NCBI GenBank assembly: GCA_027485615.1
Contig: JAIXQS010000017.1
Location: 1-64,000, forward strand
Reading direction: 5' to 3'
Source of the DNA: Verrucomicrobiaceae bacterium
GTDB lineage: Bacteria; Verrucomicrobiota; Verrucomicrobiia; Verrucomicrobiales; Akkermansiaceae
DNA: 64,000 nucleotides
Positions 43,641 to 52,251 of the stretch are shown here, piece after piece. The stretch's first letter is position 1. Each line of letters starts with the position of its first letter. The notes under the pieces were generated by a model. It had not been told where the DNA came from, ran no database searches, and worked only from the letters and a program-made list of their open reading frames with translations. The position numbers were made by a program, and so were the translations under genes.

Positions 43641-43670
43641 GCCGCGAATCCTCAACCCTCTTCGTGGGTG

Positions 43671-43704
43671 TTTAAAGTTTAGAGTTTCATGTTTTCCCGT
43701 GTTT
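43671..43704. repeat. Dispersed TTTAAAGTTTAGAGTTTC repeat
   Basis: TTTAAAGTTTAGAGTTTCAT lies between the divergent queE and pxpBC genes, in the position of their promoters; compare 28684-28710. Confidence 0.5.
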
Positions 43705-43720
43705 CTGCCAACCTGATCCC

Positions 43721-45331
43721 ATGGGATTGCACGCGCTCGGAGACTCGGCCTGGCTGTTCAAGGCCGGCGGCTCGTTTCCGGAAAAGAAGCTGGAGCTGAT
43801 CCTCCGTCTGCGGCGGATTCTGAACCAGAATCCCATCCCAGAGATCGTCGATATCGTATCTTCCTTCGACGCCATCGCGGTGCATTTCAATCCCGCCGAC
43901 GGCCAGAGGGTGCTCGACCACTTAACCTCACTCCACCTTGATGAAGGCGATGAGAGGAAACCCTTTCAAGGCCGCAGCGTCTCCATCCCCGTGGCCTACG
44001 GCGGTGATTACGGCCCTGACCTGCAGGCTCTAGCGGATACCAAAAAACTCAACGTAACTCAAGTCATCGAACTCCACCGCAACACGGAATACACCGTCGC
44101 CGCGATCGGATTTTCGCCCGGTTTCCCCTACCTCCAGGGTTTGTCGCCGCAGCTCCATCTGCCGCGCCTTTCCAGCCCGCACAAAGTGGCGGCGGGTTCG
44201 GTGGCAATTGCCGGTGGACAGGCTGGCATCTATCCCTTCGCCTCGCAGGGCGGGTGGCATGTGATCGGTCGCACGAGTCTGAAACTTTTCGATCCCCATC
44301 GCGAGCCTCCGGCTCTCCTGCAACCGGGCGACAAGGTGCGCTTCGCGGAAGTGGAAACGCTGCAAGAAGCCGAAACCCTGCCTCCAGAACCCGCAGATCT
44401 GACCGATGGCATCCGTGTAGTCGAGCCGGGTGCTCTCAGTTCCATCCAGGATCACGGCAGGTGGGGTCGCCAGCACTTCGGTGTCTCGCCCGGTGGAGCC
44501 GCCGATCCGGTGCTGGCATCCATCGCCAACCGCCTCGTCGGCAATCCTGACCATGCCGCGGTCATCGAATGCACCATGACCGGCCCCGTTCTGGAGTTTG
44601 ACAGCGATGCCCGCGTGGCATGGGTCGGTTGGGCCGATGAGCCCTCCGGCAAACTCCGCGAAATCAAGGCGGGCGAACGCATCGATCTCCGAGGCCGCAT
44701 GTGCCATCTGCGCGGCTATGTCGCCGTGGCGGGTGGCATCGATGTTCCGCAGGTGCTCGGCAGCCGCGCCACCGACCTGCGGGCGGTTCTCGGAGGCCAT
44801 CACGGACGCGCCCTGCAAGCCGGTGATGTCCTGCCCATTGGCACGGCGAGCACCGCTCCTGTTTCCAAAAAATGGCACGTCTCCTGGCCCCACCCGGATG
44901 GACGCGTGATCGAACTCCGCTACCTCCGTGGGATGCAGGCGGATTGGTTCACCGGGGAAACCCTCTGCTTTTTCTCCGAAAAACTCTACGAAATCAGCCC
45001 GACCTTCGACCGCACGGGCACACGCTTCAAAGGGCGCCATCTCAAGCTCAAGGAACCCCGTGAAATGGTTTCCCAGCCGGTGGTCTTCGGCTCCGTGCAG
45101 GTTCCCCCGGATGGCCAGCCCATCGTCCTGATGAGCGAGCGCCAGACCATCGGCGGTTACCCGCAGATCGGCCACGTCATCTCGGCGGACATCCCAAAGC
45201 TCGCCCGCGCCTGGCCGGGGACGCAGGTGCGTTTCCGCGAAGTCGACCTGGACGAAGCCCGGCACGCATGGAACGAACTGCAGCGCGAACTCGGCCTTCT
45301 CAATACCGGCCTGATGATGAAACTCACCTGA
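43721..45331 (+). CDS. pxpBC: Fused 5-oxoprolinase subunits PxpB-PxpC (KipI-KipA)
   Basis: 536 residues. The N-terminal part (1 to about 215) is PxpB/KipI: IVDIVSSFDAIAVHF, TVAAIGFSPGFPYLQGL, VAAGSVAIAGGQAGIYPFAS, GWHVIGRT. The C-terminal part (about 225 on) is PxpC/KipA: IRVVEPGALSSIQDHGRWG, GVSPGGAADPVLASIANRLV, LMSERQTIGGYPQIGHV. Together with PxpA it cleaves 5-oxoproline to glutamate with ATP, recycling a spontaneous damage product. The two subunits are usually separate genes. The stop overlaps the pxpA start (TGATG). Confidence 0.93.
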   Translation: MGLHALGDSAWLFKAGGSFPEKKLELILRLRRILNQNPIPEIVDIVSSFDAIAVHFNPADGQRVLDHLTSLHLDEGDERKPFQGRSVSIPVAYGGDYGPDLQALADTKKLNVTQVIELHRNTEYTVAAIGFSPGFPYLQGLSPQLHLPRLSSPHKVAAGSVAIAGGQAGIYPFASQGGWHVIGRTSLKLFDPHREPPALLQPGDKVRFAEVETLQEAETLPPEPADLTDGIRVVEPGALSSIQDHGRWGRQHFGVSPGGAADPVLASIANRLVGNPDHAAVIECTMTGPVLEFDSDARVAWVGWADEPSGKLREIKAGERIDLRGRMCHLRGYVAVAGGIDVPQVLGSRATDLRAVLGGHHGRALQAGDVLPIGTASTAPVSKKWHVSWPHPDGRVIELRYLRGMQADWFTGETLCFFSEKLYEISPTFDRTGTRFKGRHLKLKEPREMVSQPVVFGSVQVPPDGQPIVLMSERQTIGGYPQIGHVISADIPKLARAWPGTQVRFREVDLDEARHAWNELQRELGLLNTGLMMKLT

Positions 45332-46059
45332 TGCAAACCATCGACCTCAATGCGGATCTCGGCGAAGGCGGCGCACACGATGAGGCACTGATGGCACTGG
45401 CCAGCTCGGCCAACATCGCCTGCGGCGGACATGCCGGTGACGGGGAAAGCATCCGGCGCGCGGTCGAATTCGCCATGCGGGCGCAGGTCGCCATAGGTGC
45501 CCATCCCGGTTACGAAGATCCGGAGAATTTCGGCAGGAAGCCCATACTTCTATCCGCTGGAGAAATCCGCAGTCTCATCCTGCGCCAGCTCGAGCGCATG
45601 TTGCGTATCCATCCAGGGCTTCACCACGTCAAGCCGCACGGAGCCCTCTACAACCAGTCCAACCAAGACTCCGCCATGGCGAAAGCCTTGGTCGCCGCCA
45701 TCGCCGAGGTGCAGCCGGACACAATACTCTATTGCCCGCCCCAAGGCGAACTCATCAAAGCCGCCGCCGAAGTCAAGCTAGCCACCTGCGCGGAAGGTTT
45801 CATCGACCGCCGCTACCAGGATGACGGCAACCTTTGCCCACGTTCGGATCCCCGTGCGATGATCGAAGACGTCAACAAAGCGGTGTTACAAGCCTTCAAA
45901 ATCGCCAATCAACAGGTGGTCAATACCCTCTCCGGAACCACCATCCTAATGAAAGCGAGAACCCTATGCATCCATGGCGACAGCCCCAACGCCCTGATCA
46001 CACTCAAGCTCACCCGCGCATTTCTGGAAAGGGCAGGCATCGAGATCATAGCACCCTGA
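45331..46059 (+). CDS. pxpA: 5-oxoprolinase subunit PxpA (LamB/YcsF)
   Basis: 242 residues: IDLNADLGEGGAHDEALMAL, ASSANIACGGHAGDGESIRR, VAIGAHPGYED, HVKPHGALYN, AEGFIDRRYQDDGNLCPRSD, CIHGDSPNAL. Catalytic partner of PxpBC for ATP-dependent 5-oxoproline hydrolysis. Coupled to pxpBC by a one-base stop-start overlap. Confidence 0.95.
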   Translation: MQTIDLNADLGEGGAHDEALMALASSANIACGGHAGDGESIRRAVEFAMRAQVAIGAHPGYEDPENFGRKPILLSAGEIRSLILRQLERMLRIHPGLHHVKPHGALYNQSNQDSAMAKALVAAIAEVQPDTILYCPPQGELIKAAAEVKLATCAEGFIDRRYQDDGNLCPRSDPRAMIEDVNKAVLQAFKIANQQVVNTLSGTTILMKARTLCIHGDSPNALITLKLTRAFLERAGIEIIAP

Positions 46060-46389
46060 GTTTTTCCCCATGCCGCTTGCATGGTTCGCTCCTATCCGCG
46101 CGCACCGACTTTCATCCGTGGCCATCCCATCATCCGGACGGTTTTTCTCACCGGTGCAGGAACCCCGCCGGGAGAACCGGCCCCTGGCGAAATCAATGTT
46201 CCCGCAACCTCATCCCACGAAACCCCTCACGGCGGCGCGCTTCGAGTGGAATCCGCGTTATTCTTCGGCGAGGCTGCGGCCTCAGCTGCGCAGCGTCCGG
46301 CGGGATGTGAAATTCCGTTTCATTGCCAACAGGGTGCGCGGCGCCGTAACACAGGCGCGGCCGGCATCTCGTCTGCGGCTCAGGGGCAA
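46060..46389. other. Intergenic region between convergent genes, no supported gene
   Basis: A 121-codon Arg/Pro/Ser-rich plus-strand frame (46070-46435) runs into the neighbouring minus-strand gene and shows no domain; I do not call it. No clear terminator was found. Confidence 0.5.
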
Positions 46390-47784
46390 CTACCTGTCAT
46401 CACCAAGGCGGGTCGGCTCACCGGCTTTCGGGTAGAGGTTGAATTCGATGCGCTTGAATGCGTCTTTCCGGAACCTGGCGGTGCCGAAGTTCTGGCTGAA
46501 TCCGATGAGCGCGTTTTCCTCCACCCCGTCGAGACGGAAAACCATGCGCGAACCGTCCGCAAGCGTCGCGCGGACATCGGCGGCGTAGAGTTTCGCCTCC
46601 TCCATGGAATCACTGGAGAGGGAGATGTTCTTGAGCCGCGCGACAGGGAATTTCACCTCGGCGAAAGGGGTCTTGAGGGTGATTTCCTCGCCCACGATGC
46701 CCAGCACCTCGCCCTCGATCGTATCGCCGTTGCGGAGCAGCATGCGGCCCTCGGGGATTTTCTCCTCAACGGGTTTTACCACCTCCCCGAAGCCGTCGCC
46801 CAACTGGAACCCGCCGCCGAAACCGCCCTGGAACCGCCCTCTCCGGTTCGGCACATTCTCCAGGTAACCGTCCCAACCGGAAACCTCGATATCGGAGATA
46901 CGCAGCGGCGAATTGTCCTGCGCGATGATGTGAAAGCCTTTTCCCAGGCTGTCGCGATCCATCGCATCATCCTGCCAGGCATCGATGACCTGATCGTCCA
47001 CACAGAGCGCGATCTTGCCACTCTTGAGGCTGACCTTGATCTCGATGCGCGCCTTTTCGTTTTCCCTGAGCACGCCTGCATTCGTCGAATTCCCGAGCCA
47101 ATTGTTCGTCCCTGCCTTTTTCAAGTGAACCGCGTTGCCTTGAAAAGCCATTTCATAACCCGACCGCGGATCGGAGGGGCTGGTGATGTCCTTTGAGAAA
47201 AACACAATCTTGGGGCGGAAGGCTCCGCGCCAAGCCGCCTCGAACGAGATCACGCATTCGTCCGGGAAATCGACCTCGCGGGCGATGCCGCCGGGAGCCT
47301 CGGAGTGCAGGCTGCCGCCCCGGAAACGCCAACCGTCTTCACCGTCGCGGTGCGTCCATTCCTCGATGCTGTTCGGGCCGCGGTAGTGGATATCGGCGAT
47401 ACTGGAAATCTTGGCCGATTTCACGTTCAAACGCCTCAGGACGAGCTCCTCGGAATACCAGGTCGAGAGCCGGATTTCCGTATCCGTGATGCCCGCGAGC
47501 TGACCCCGGATCGTGTCGCCGTTGGTCATGCCGATGATCGCCTCGTGCCCGGCGACCGGGCGGTCGGCAGGGGGCCGCCCCGCGGGAAGTTCCAGATCGA
47601 TCACGTATCCCAGGTCGAACTCGGCGGGATCCTTGAGCAATCGGGATTTCCAGGAAAGCTTCTTGCCGGTCAGGCCCAGCAGATCGCCGGTCAGCTTGTC
47701 GCCGTTGGAGAAACGAACCACGGATTCATCCTGCTGGGCAAGGCAGGGGAACATCATCGCGAGAAAAAGGGCTGCGGTTTTCAT
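46390..47784 (-). CDS. Secreted NGD-module/lectin-like protein, paralogue 3
   Basis: 464 residues with a signal peptide (MKTAALFLAMMFPCLAQ). Two N-terminal beta modules begin FSNGDKLTGDLLGLTGKKLS and MTNGDTIRGQLAGITDTEI. The conserved YRGPNSIEEW precedes a ConA/LamG-like sandwich (FRGGSLHSEAPGGIAREV, ISFEAAWRGAF, ALCVDDQVIDAWQD). A glycine-rich linker (GRFQGGFGGGFQLGDGFG) precedes a last module, LRNGDTIEGEVLGIVGEEIT. Same plan as its two upstream neighbours, so the three arose by duplication. The function is not known; export, small barrels and a lectin-like fold suggest binding at the cell surface. Last gene of the six-gene operon; overlaps the previous by 4 bases. Confidence 0.8.
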   Translation of the reverse strand: MKTAALFLAMMFPCLAQQDESVVRFSNGDKLTGDLLGLTGKKLSWKSRLLKDPAEFDLGYVIDLELPAGRPPADRPVAGHEAIIGMTNGDTIRGQLAGITDTEIRLSTWYSEELVLRRLNVKSAKISSIADIHYRGPNSIEEWTHRDGEDGWRFRGGSLHSEAPGGIAREVDFPDECVISFEAAWRGAFRPKIVFFSKDITSPSDPRSGYEMAFQGNAVHLKKAGTNNWLGNSTNAGVLRENEKARIEIKVSLKSGKIALCVDDQVIDAWQDDAMDRDSLGKGFHIIAQDNSPLRISDIEVSGWDGYLENVPNRRGRFQGGFGGGFQLGDGFGEVVKPVEEKIPEGRMLLRNGDTIEGEVLGIVGEEITLKTPFAEVKFPVARLKNISLSSDSMEEAKLYAADVRATLADGSRMVFRLDGVEENALIGFSQNFGTARFRKDAFKRIEFNLYPKAGEPTRLGDDR

Positions 47785-49151
47785 CGGTCGTTCACGGGTT
47801 TCGCCTTGGTCACGGGTTTCGCCTTGGTTATCCGGATGCGCTCAAGGGAGGCAATTCCCCCGCGCCCAAATTCGAGCGGGCCGAGCAGGGGATGTTCAAC
47901 CTTCAGGGAATCGCCCTCAAGGACGCAGGAGGAGACTCGCATCGAACCCTGCCCACGCAAGCCCAGGATCAGGCCGCCGGCGTTTCCGGATTTGGAAGGC
48001 TTGCCCTGTCCGCCGAGGAACAAGGTGGAAACCTCCTCTTCGGGAAGTTCCAGGGGTTCTTTCTGGAAATCGCTTTTGAAAACATACACCGTTGAAGCAC
48101 CGTTCGCGCGTATTCCCTCCAGCTTTCCGCCGAACCTCTCGCCGTATCGCCCGATCAGGGAATCAGCCTTGCCGTTACCCCGCTCCTCGCTCCGGTGCCT
48201 GTCACCGCGGTCGTCCCAATCGAGGATCGTTATATTTCGAACGTTTTGCCCGCTATCGCGCGAGGCGTTACTGACGATGGAAACGCAGGCTCCGCCCGGT
48301 ATGGGCTCGAGCGGATCCGTGTAGCGCCCTTCGAGTTCCCCATCGATATGCAGTTCAAGCAGACCCCTCGTCCGATCCACCCGGATTTCCACTTCCATGC
48401 TCCGTTTCGCAATCTGATCCGGGCTTCTCGCCAGCAGCATGACCGGGGTTCTCATGCGATCCTTGGATTCCCGGAAAACGCCGAATCCCAAGCCGCTGAT
48501 CTCGGCGACGTATCTGTCGTGCATCGCTCCTTCAAGCACCGGCGGCTGGGCGAAGCAGAACTGGAAATTCGGATGGTTCTGCCATCCGAACGTGAACTTC
48601 AGGATGAATTTCCCCGGGAGGCCAACATCACGGGTGAGCGTCCCCTGCCCTGTCGCGAGAAAACGTCCGTTCTCATAATTCCAGGCCTGGGAACCGCTCT
48701 CGTCGCGTCTCCAGCCTTCCATGCCCTTCGGCCCCGAATAGACGACCCTTTTCGGAACGATTCCGAGTTGGAGCGAACTCACCGCATCGCGCGGGATGGC
48801 GAGGTTTCCGAGCACCGGGGATTCCGCGTTGATGAAGCCCGCATCCATCGAGGTGACCCTCACCGGAAGGGTATCGCCATTGGAAAGCTCTATCCTCTGA
48901 TCGGGGATTTCGGGGCTCTTCCCGGCATTTCCGAAGGCGACCCGCTCGACCTGGTCGGCGCTCAGCAAGAGGGCTTTCTCCGAAATGGGAGAAATGAGCG
49001 TGATCGTACCGTCAACCGTCATTCCCGTGATCTCACCGGAAAGTTTTGCTTCGCCTTTCAGCGAAACATCGGCGGCCATCGCAGAGGAAGCCGACATGCA
49101 GAGGATCATTGCCGGGAGGCGCTGGAAACTAAAACTCTGCATCCCAGTCAT
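47781..49151 (-). CDS. Secreted NGD-module/lectin-like protein, paralogue 2
   Basis: 456 residues with a signal ending near AMAAD. N-terminal modules: AKLSGEITGMTVDGTITLIS and LSNGDTLPVRVTSMDAGFIN. The conserved VYSGPKGMEGW leads to the lectin-like domain (YENGRFLATGQGTLTRDVGL, LKFTFGWQNHPNFQFCFA, LELHIDGELEGRY). A late module (FGGKLEGIRANGASTVYVFK) follows. The last residues repeat TKAKPVTKAKPV, encoded by an 18-base tandem duplication (47792-47827). It overlaps its neighbours by 23 and 4 bases. Function unknown. Confidence 0.8.
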   Translation of the reverse strand: MTGMQSFSFQRLPAMILCMSASSAMAADVSLKGEAKLSGEITGMTVDGTITLISPISEKALLLSADQVERVAFGNAGKSPEIPDQRIELSNGDTLPVRVTSMDAGFINAESPVLGNLAIPRDAVSSLQLGIVPKRVVYSGPKGMEGWRRDESGSQAWNYENGRFLATGQGTLTRDVGLPGKFILKFTFGWQNHPNFQFCFAQPPVLEGAMHDRYVAEISGLGFGVFRESKDRMRTPVMLLARSPDQIAKRSMEVEIRVDRTRGLLELHIDGELEGRYTDPLEPIPGGACVSIVSNASRDSGQNVRNITILDWDDRGDRHRSEERGNGKADSLIGRYGERFGGKLEGIRANGASTVYVFKSDFQKEPLELPEEEVSTLFLGGQGKPSKSGNAGGLILGLRGQGSMRVSSCVLEGDSLKVEHPLLGPLEFGRGGIASLERIRITKAKPVTKAKPVNDR

Positions 49152-50637
49152 CCAAAAAGCTTTCCGTTTTCTGAAACTCCAGCATCACCGCGTAGCTCAG
49201 GTTGATATCGATTTCACCCGCCGCCCCGTTCAGGATGCGCAAGTTTCCGGCGTCCCCCGCGAGCGGACGGCCGCTGATCCTGCCGAGCGGATGGAGGCGG
49301 GCCCTGATCTCGTCCGAGGGCGCATCCGGAGCCTCGGCGATGCGCGATTTCGCGAAGCGGACTTCCGCGATCTCGCTGAGCGGAAACACGAAATCACCGT
49401 ACCGCCCCTCCAGATTCAGCTTCCCGTCGCTCAGGCCGGTGACCTTTCCGGAAAAACGGTCGGTGCCATTGGAGAGGAGCACGATGTCCTCGTCGTCCAC
49501 CTGCATGCTGCGCGCGGCGTCAGGCATTCCGTTCCATTCCGCGACGACCACTTCGGAGATGCGCACAGGGGATTCCTCGGATTGCACGAGGAATCCGAAG
49601 CCATCGCCTTTTCCGGCGTAACCCCCGCCCCCGTCCCCGCCGCCGGCCACCTCGCTCCACTGCACGACGAACTTGCCGTCGATGAAAATCGAGATTTCCC
49701 CGGTGGGGCGGTTGCAACGGATCTCCACGGTGGCTTTGCCGGTATCACCCAGCCGCATGCTGCAGTCCGGCGTCTCCAACCGCTCCAGCATGGGCCTGCC
49801 ATCCGCATCGAAGGATGTGCCGTGCAGCATCACGTAGTCCGAGTAAAGCTGCAGCACGTAGCTCTCCCCGAAGACATCCGGCAGGGAAGCGGAGTGGTTC
49901 GCCTTGCCGGCCATGACCACCCGCTCCTGCGGCATCTCATCTTCACCCTCCTCAGCGGCTGCCTGCGCGGGTTGTCTGAAATTCGAGTGAAACGCGATCG
50001 CGCAGCACAGCCTGCTTTTCCATGCGATGTCGAACCGCAGGATCGCACGGTCCGGCATGCCGGCCTTTCTCACCAGCGCCGTGCCGGTTTCCTTGTTCTG
50101 CCAATACCAGGCGCTTCCCGAGTGCTTCCAGGCGGACATTTTCGCTTCCCCATCGACCTTCAACGCGGGAATGCCTTCCGGATGCTCGTTGTCGATCATC
50201 ACCCACTCCTCCTGGTCATACGGCCCATGGTAAAGCACCCTACCACCAAGCGGATTGGGGGCGAGCAAACCGACCTGATCGCGGGGGATCTGGATCATGC
50301 CTCCGAACGTCGTGTCGAGGACAAGGCGCTTGTCATCCATTTCCCTGACAACACCGGGGATGCGGTCGCCGTTTGAGGTTCCTATATGCGCAAAGCCCCC
50401 GGTGGATTTCTCCGGCCTGCCGCCGCGCAGGACGATGCGTCGCAGCTCGGAGGATTTGAATTTCACCTCTTCCCCCACATCGTCCCTCTTCCACTGGACC
50501 GATGGACCGGCCGTGATTCCGGAAAGCCGTCCATGCAACTGGTCGCCGTTCGCGAAGCTCAACAGATCCTGGCGCGGTTCCTCGCCATGGAGAAAGGGAG
50601 CCGCCGCGAATACTAGGGTGAGGGTCAGGTGTCTCAT
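49129..50637 (-). CDS. Secreted NGD-module/lectin-like protein, paralogue 1
   Basis: 502 residues from the ATG at 50637, which overlaps the previous stop as ATGA and gives a signal peptide (MRHLTLTLVFAAAPFLHGEE). Modules: FANGDQLHGRLSGITAGPSV and TSNGDRIPGVVREMDDKRLV; then VLYHGPYDQEEW and the lectin-like domain (KVDGEAKMSAWKHSGSAWYW, ILRFDIAWKSRLCCAIAFHS, SIFIDGKFVVQW), a glycine-rich patch, and a final module (SNGTDRFSGKVTGLSDGKLN). The best template for the family in this window. Function unknown. Confidence 0.82.
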   Translation of the reverse strand: MRHLTLTLVFAAAPFLHGEEPRQDLLSFANGDQLHGRLSGITAGPSVQWKRDDVGEEVKFKSSELRRIVLRGGRPEKSTGGFAHIGTSNGDRIPGVVREMDDKRLVLDTTFGGMIQIPRDQVGLLAPNPLGGRVLYHGPYDQEEWVMIDNEHPEGIPALKVDGEAKMSAWKHSGSAWYWQNKETGTALVRKAGMPDRAILRFDIAWKSRLCCAIAFHSNFRQPAQAAAEEGEDEMPQERVVMAGKANHSASLPDVFGESYVLQLYSDYVMLHGTSFDADGRPMLERLETPDCSMRLGDTGKATVEIRCNRPTGEISIFIDGKFVVQWSEVAGGGDGGGGYAGKGDGFGFLVQSEESPVRISEVVVAEWNGMPDAARSMQVDDEDIVLLSNGTDRFSGKVTGLSDGKLNLEGRYGDFVFPLSEIAEVRFAKSRIAEAPDAPSDEIRARLHPLGRISGRPLAGDAGNLRILNGAAGEIDINLSYAVMLEFQKTESFLDDWDAEF

Positions 50638-51620
50638 TTCTCGTAGATTGGGAGATAACGGTAGTTCAAGGCGAGCGACAAAAGCGCCCCTGACGTGCTG
50701 AACGCCTGTCCTTGGTTTCCGGGGAAAGATCCGTCCGGGGACTGGATCGTGGCGAGGTAACGGATGTTGCGGCTGTTCCATTCCACCCATGTCTCGGTGT
50801 CGGCGTGGAAAAGCGCCTGCGACATGTAGTACTCGTAGTAGTAAGGGTAATACCTGTCCCGGTAATCCATGTTCTTCTTCAGGTAAGCGAGGCTCGCGGC
50901 GTATCCCTTGGAGTCCTTTTCCTTCGCCAGGGAAAGGCACAGCGAGCCGATCGCGGTCAGGGTCGGCTTGCCGCCCGCCGCCGAGGTGTAGCCGTAGGAA
51001 CCATCACCTCCACGGCAGCTCGCGAGGTAGGCGAGGGCTTTCTTGATCGCCTCGTCCGGCACCGACATACCCGCATTGCGCGCGGCGAAAAGACTCACGA
51101 CCTGGCAGCCGGTGACCGTGGTGTCCGCATCGCGGCTGTCCGGCGTGTAGCGCCATGCACCGAAGCGGTTCCGCTTCTGCGAACTCAGGATCAGTTCCAC
51201 CGCCTGCTCGAGAGCTTTCTCCACCTTCGGATGCTCGATGACCCCGTAGGACTCCGCCAGCGCCTTGGTGGCGAAGGCGTGGTTGTACATGCTCGATCCG
51301 ATGTAGCCGTTCACCGAACTCTGTTCGGCAATGATGTAATCGATCCCCTTGCGGATCACCTTCGCGTAAGGCCCGTTGTTCGGATCCTCGCCATGGGCGA
51401 GGAACGCCGCCACGCACAGGCCGACCACACCCGGCTCGTCGCCCGCACCGTCGTCCCAGCAACCTTCGGAGTTCTGTTTTTCGGCAAGGTAACGCAGGCC
51501 TCGCTCATAGATCAGGTCGACCTGCGCGGGGACGCTGTCGTCGCCGCGGCTGGGCAAGCCCTGGCCGTACGTCGCGGAAAGCGAAGCGGCGAAGAAGAAA
51601 AGGAAAGCCAGCTTTCTCAT
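50634..51620 (-). CDS. Secreted terpenoid-cyclase/prenyltransferase-fold protein
   Basis: 328 residues from the ATG at 51620, giving a signal peptide (MRKLAFLFFFAASLSATYGQ). The alpha/alpha toroid repeats of the squalene-cyclase/prenyltransferase/alpha-2-macroglobulin TED superfamily are plain: GLRYLAEKQNSEGCWDDGAG, AIKKALAYLASCRGGDGSYG, NIRYLATIQSPDGSFPGNQG, GALLSLALNYRYLPIYE. There is no DxDD catalytic motif, so it is probably a binding or scaffold protein rather than a cyclase. Coupled to both neighbours in the DUF4175 operon. Confidence 0.85.
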   Translation of the reverse strand: MRKLAFLFFFAASLSATYGQGLPSRGDDSVPAQVDLIYERGLRYLAEKQNSEGCWDDGAGDEPGVVGLCVAAFLAHGEDPNNGPYAKVIRKGIDYIIAEQSSVNGYIGSSMYNHAFATKALAESYGVIEHPKVEKALEQAVELILSSQKRNRFGAWRYTPDSRDADTTVTGCQVVSLFAARNAGMSVPDEAIKKALAYLASCRGGDGSYGYTSAAGGKPTLTAIGSLCLSLAKEKDSKGYAASLAYLKKNMDYRDRYYPYYYEYYMSQALFHADTETWVEWNSRNIRYLATIQSPDGSFPGNQGQAFSTSGALLSLALNYRYLPIYEK

Positions 51621-51621
51621 C

Positions 51622-52251
51622 TTACGGTGTCTTCCCTTCCAGTCCGCGGTTGTAGGCATCGAGAGCTTGCTGGAATTCGCGCGGCAAGCTCTTGCCCGCC
51701 GTCCCGGCCGCCTTGGGCACCGTGCGTTGCTCAACATTGCCACCTGAGTTGCCGCCGTCAGCGTCGTTCGCGGCATCGGAGTCGCCCGTCTGGCCCTTAC
51801 CCGCCTGATCGCCCGGCTTCTCGCCTTTCCCTTTGCCCTTGCCTTTCCCCTCGCCCTCTTTCTTGCCCATCATCCGCTCCATCATGTCCATCATCGCGCT
51901 GCTGGATTCGCACTTGCCGCCGCTTTGCTGCTTCGCCTTCGCCGCCTGATGGATTTTCTCGATGATTTCCGTCTGCGCGGCAATCGTATCGCCGCCGGTC
52001 TCCGTCTCGGCGAGATAGTCCGTGGTCTCGTCCATGATTCCCTCCACCTCGGTGAGTAGGTCGATGACCTGCTGCACGGTCTGCTCGATCACGAGTTGCT
52101 GCACGTCGGCGGAAAGCTCGTCCTGCTCGTCCGCGAGCTTTTCGGTGCCCTCGGCATGGCGTTCAAGCATCCCGGCGGCGTCCTTCGCCTCCTCGGCCTG
52201 GAGAGCCGGCATAACCATGAGAAACAGGGATAAGTATCGGTGCGCTTTCAT
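51622..52251 (-). CDS. Secreted helical protein with GK-rich linker
   Basis: 209 residues with a signal (YLSLFLMVMPALQAEEA). Long helices with heptad-like text follow (ERHAEGTEKLADEQDELSAD, TVQQVIDLLTEVEGIMDETT), then a Lys/Gly-rich run (EGKGKGKGKGEKPGDQAGKG) and a polar C-terminus with PREFQQALDAYNRGLEG. Resembles the coiled-coil tail of the preceding DUF4175 protein and may bind it. Start overlaps the DUF4175 stop (ATGA). Confidence 0.72.
   Translation of the reverse strand: MKAHRYLSLFLMVMPALQAEEAKDAAGMLERHAEGTEKLADEQDELSADVQQLVIEQTVQQVIDLLTEVEGIMDETTDYLAETETGGDTIAAQTEIIEKIHQAAKAKQQSGGKCESSSAMMDMMERMMGKKEGEGKGKGKGKGEKPGDQAGKGQTGDSDAANDADGGNSGGNVEQRTVPKAAGTAGKSLPREFQQALDAYNRGLEGKTP

Noticed and set aside
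46081..50376. Plus-strand frames of 336-463 codons opposite the NGD paralogues
   Set aside because: Shadows; the minus strand shows signal peptides, coupled starts and paralogy.
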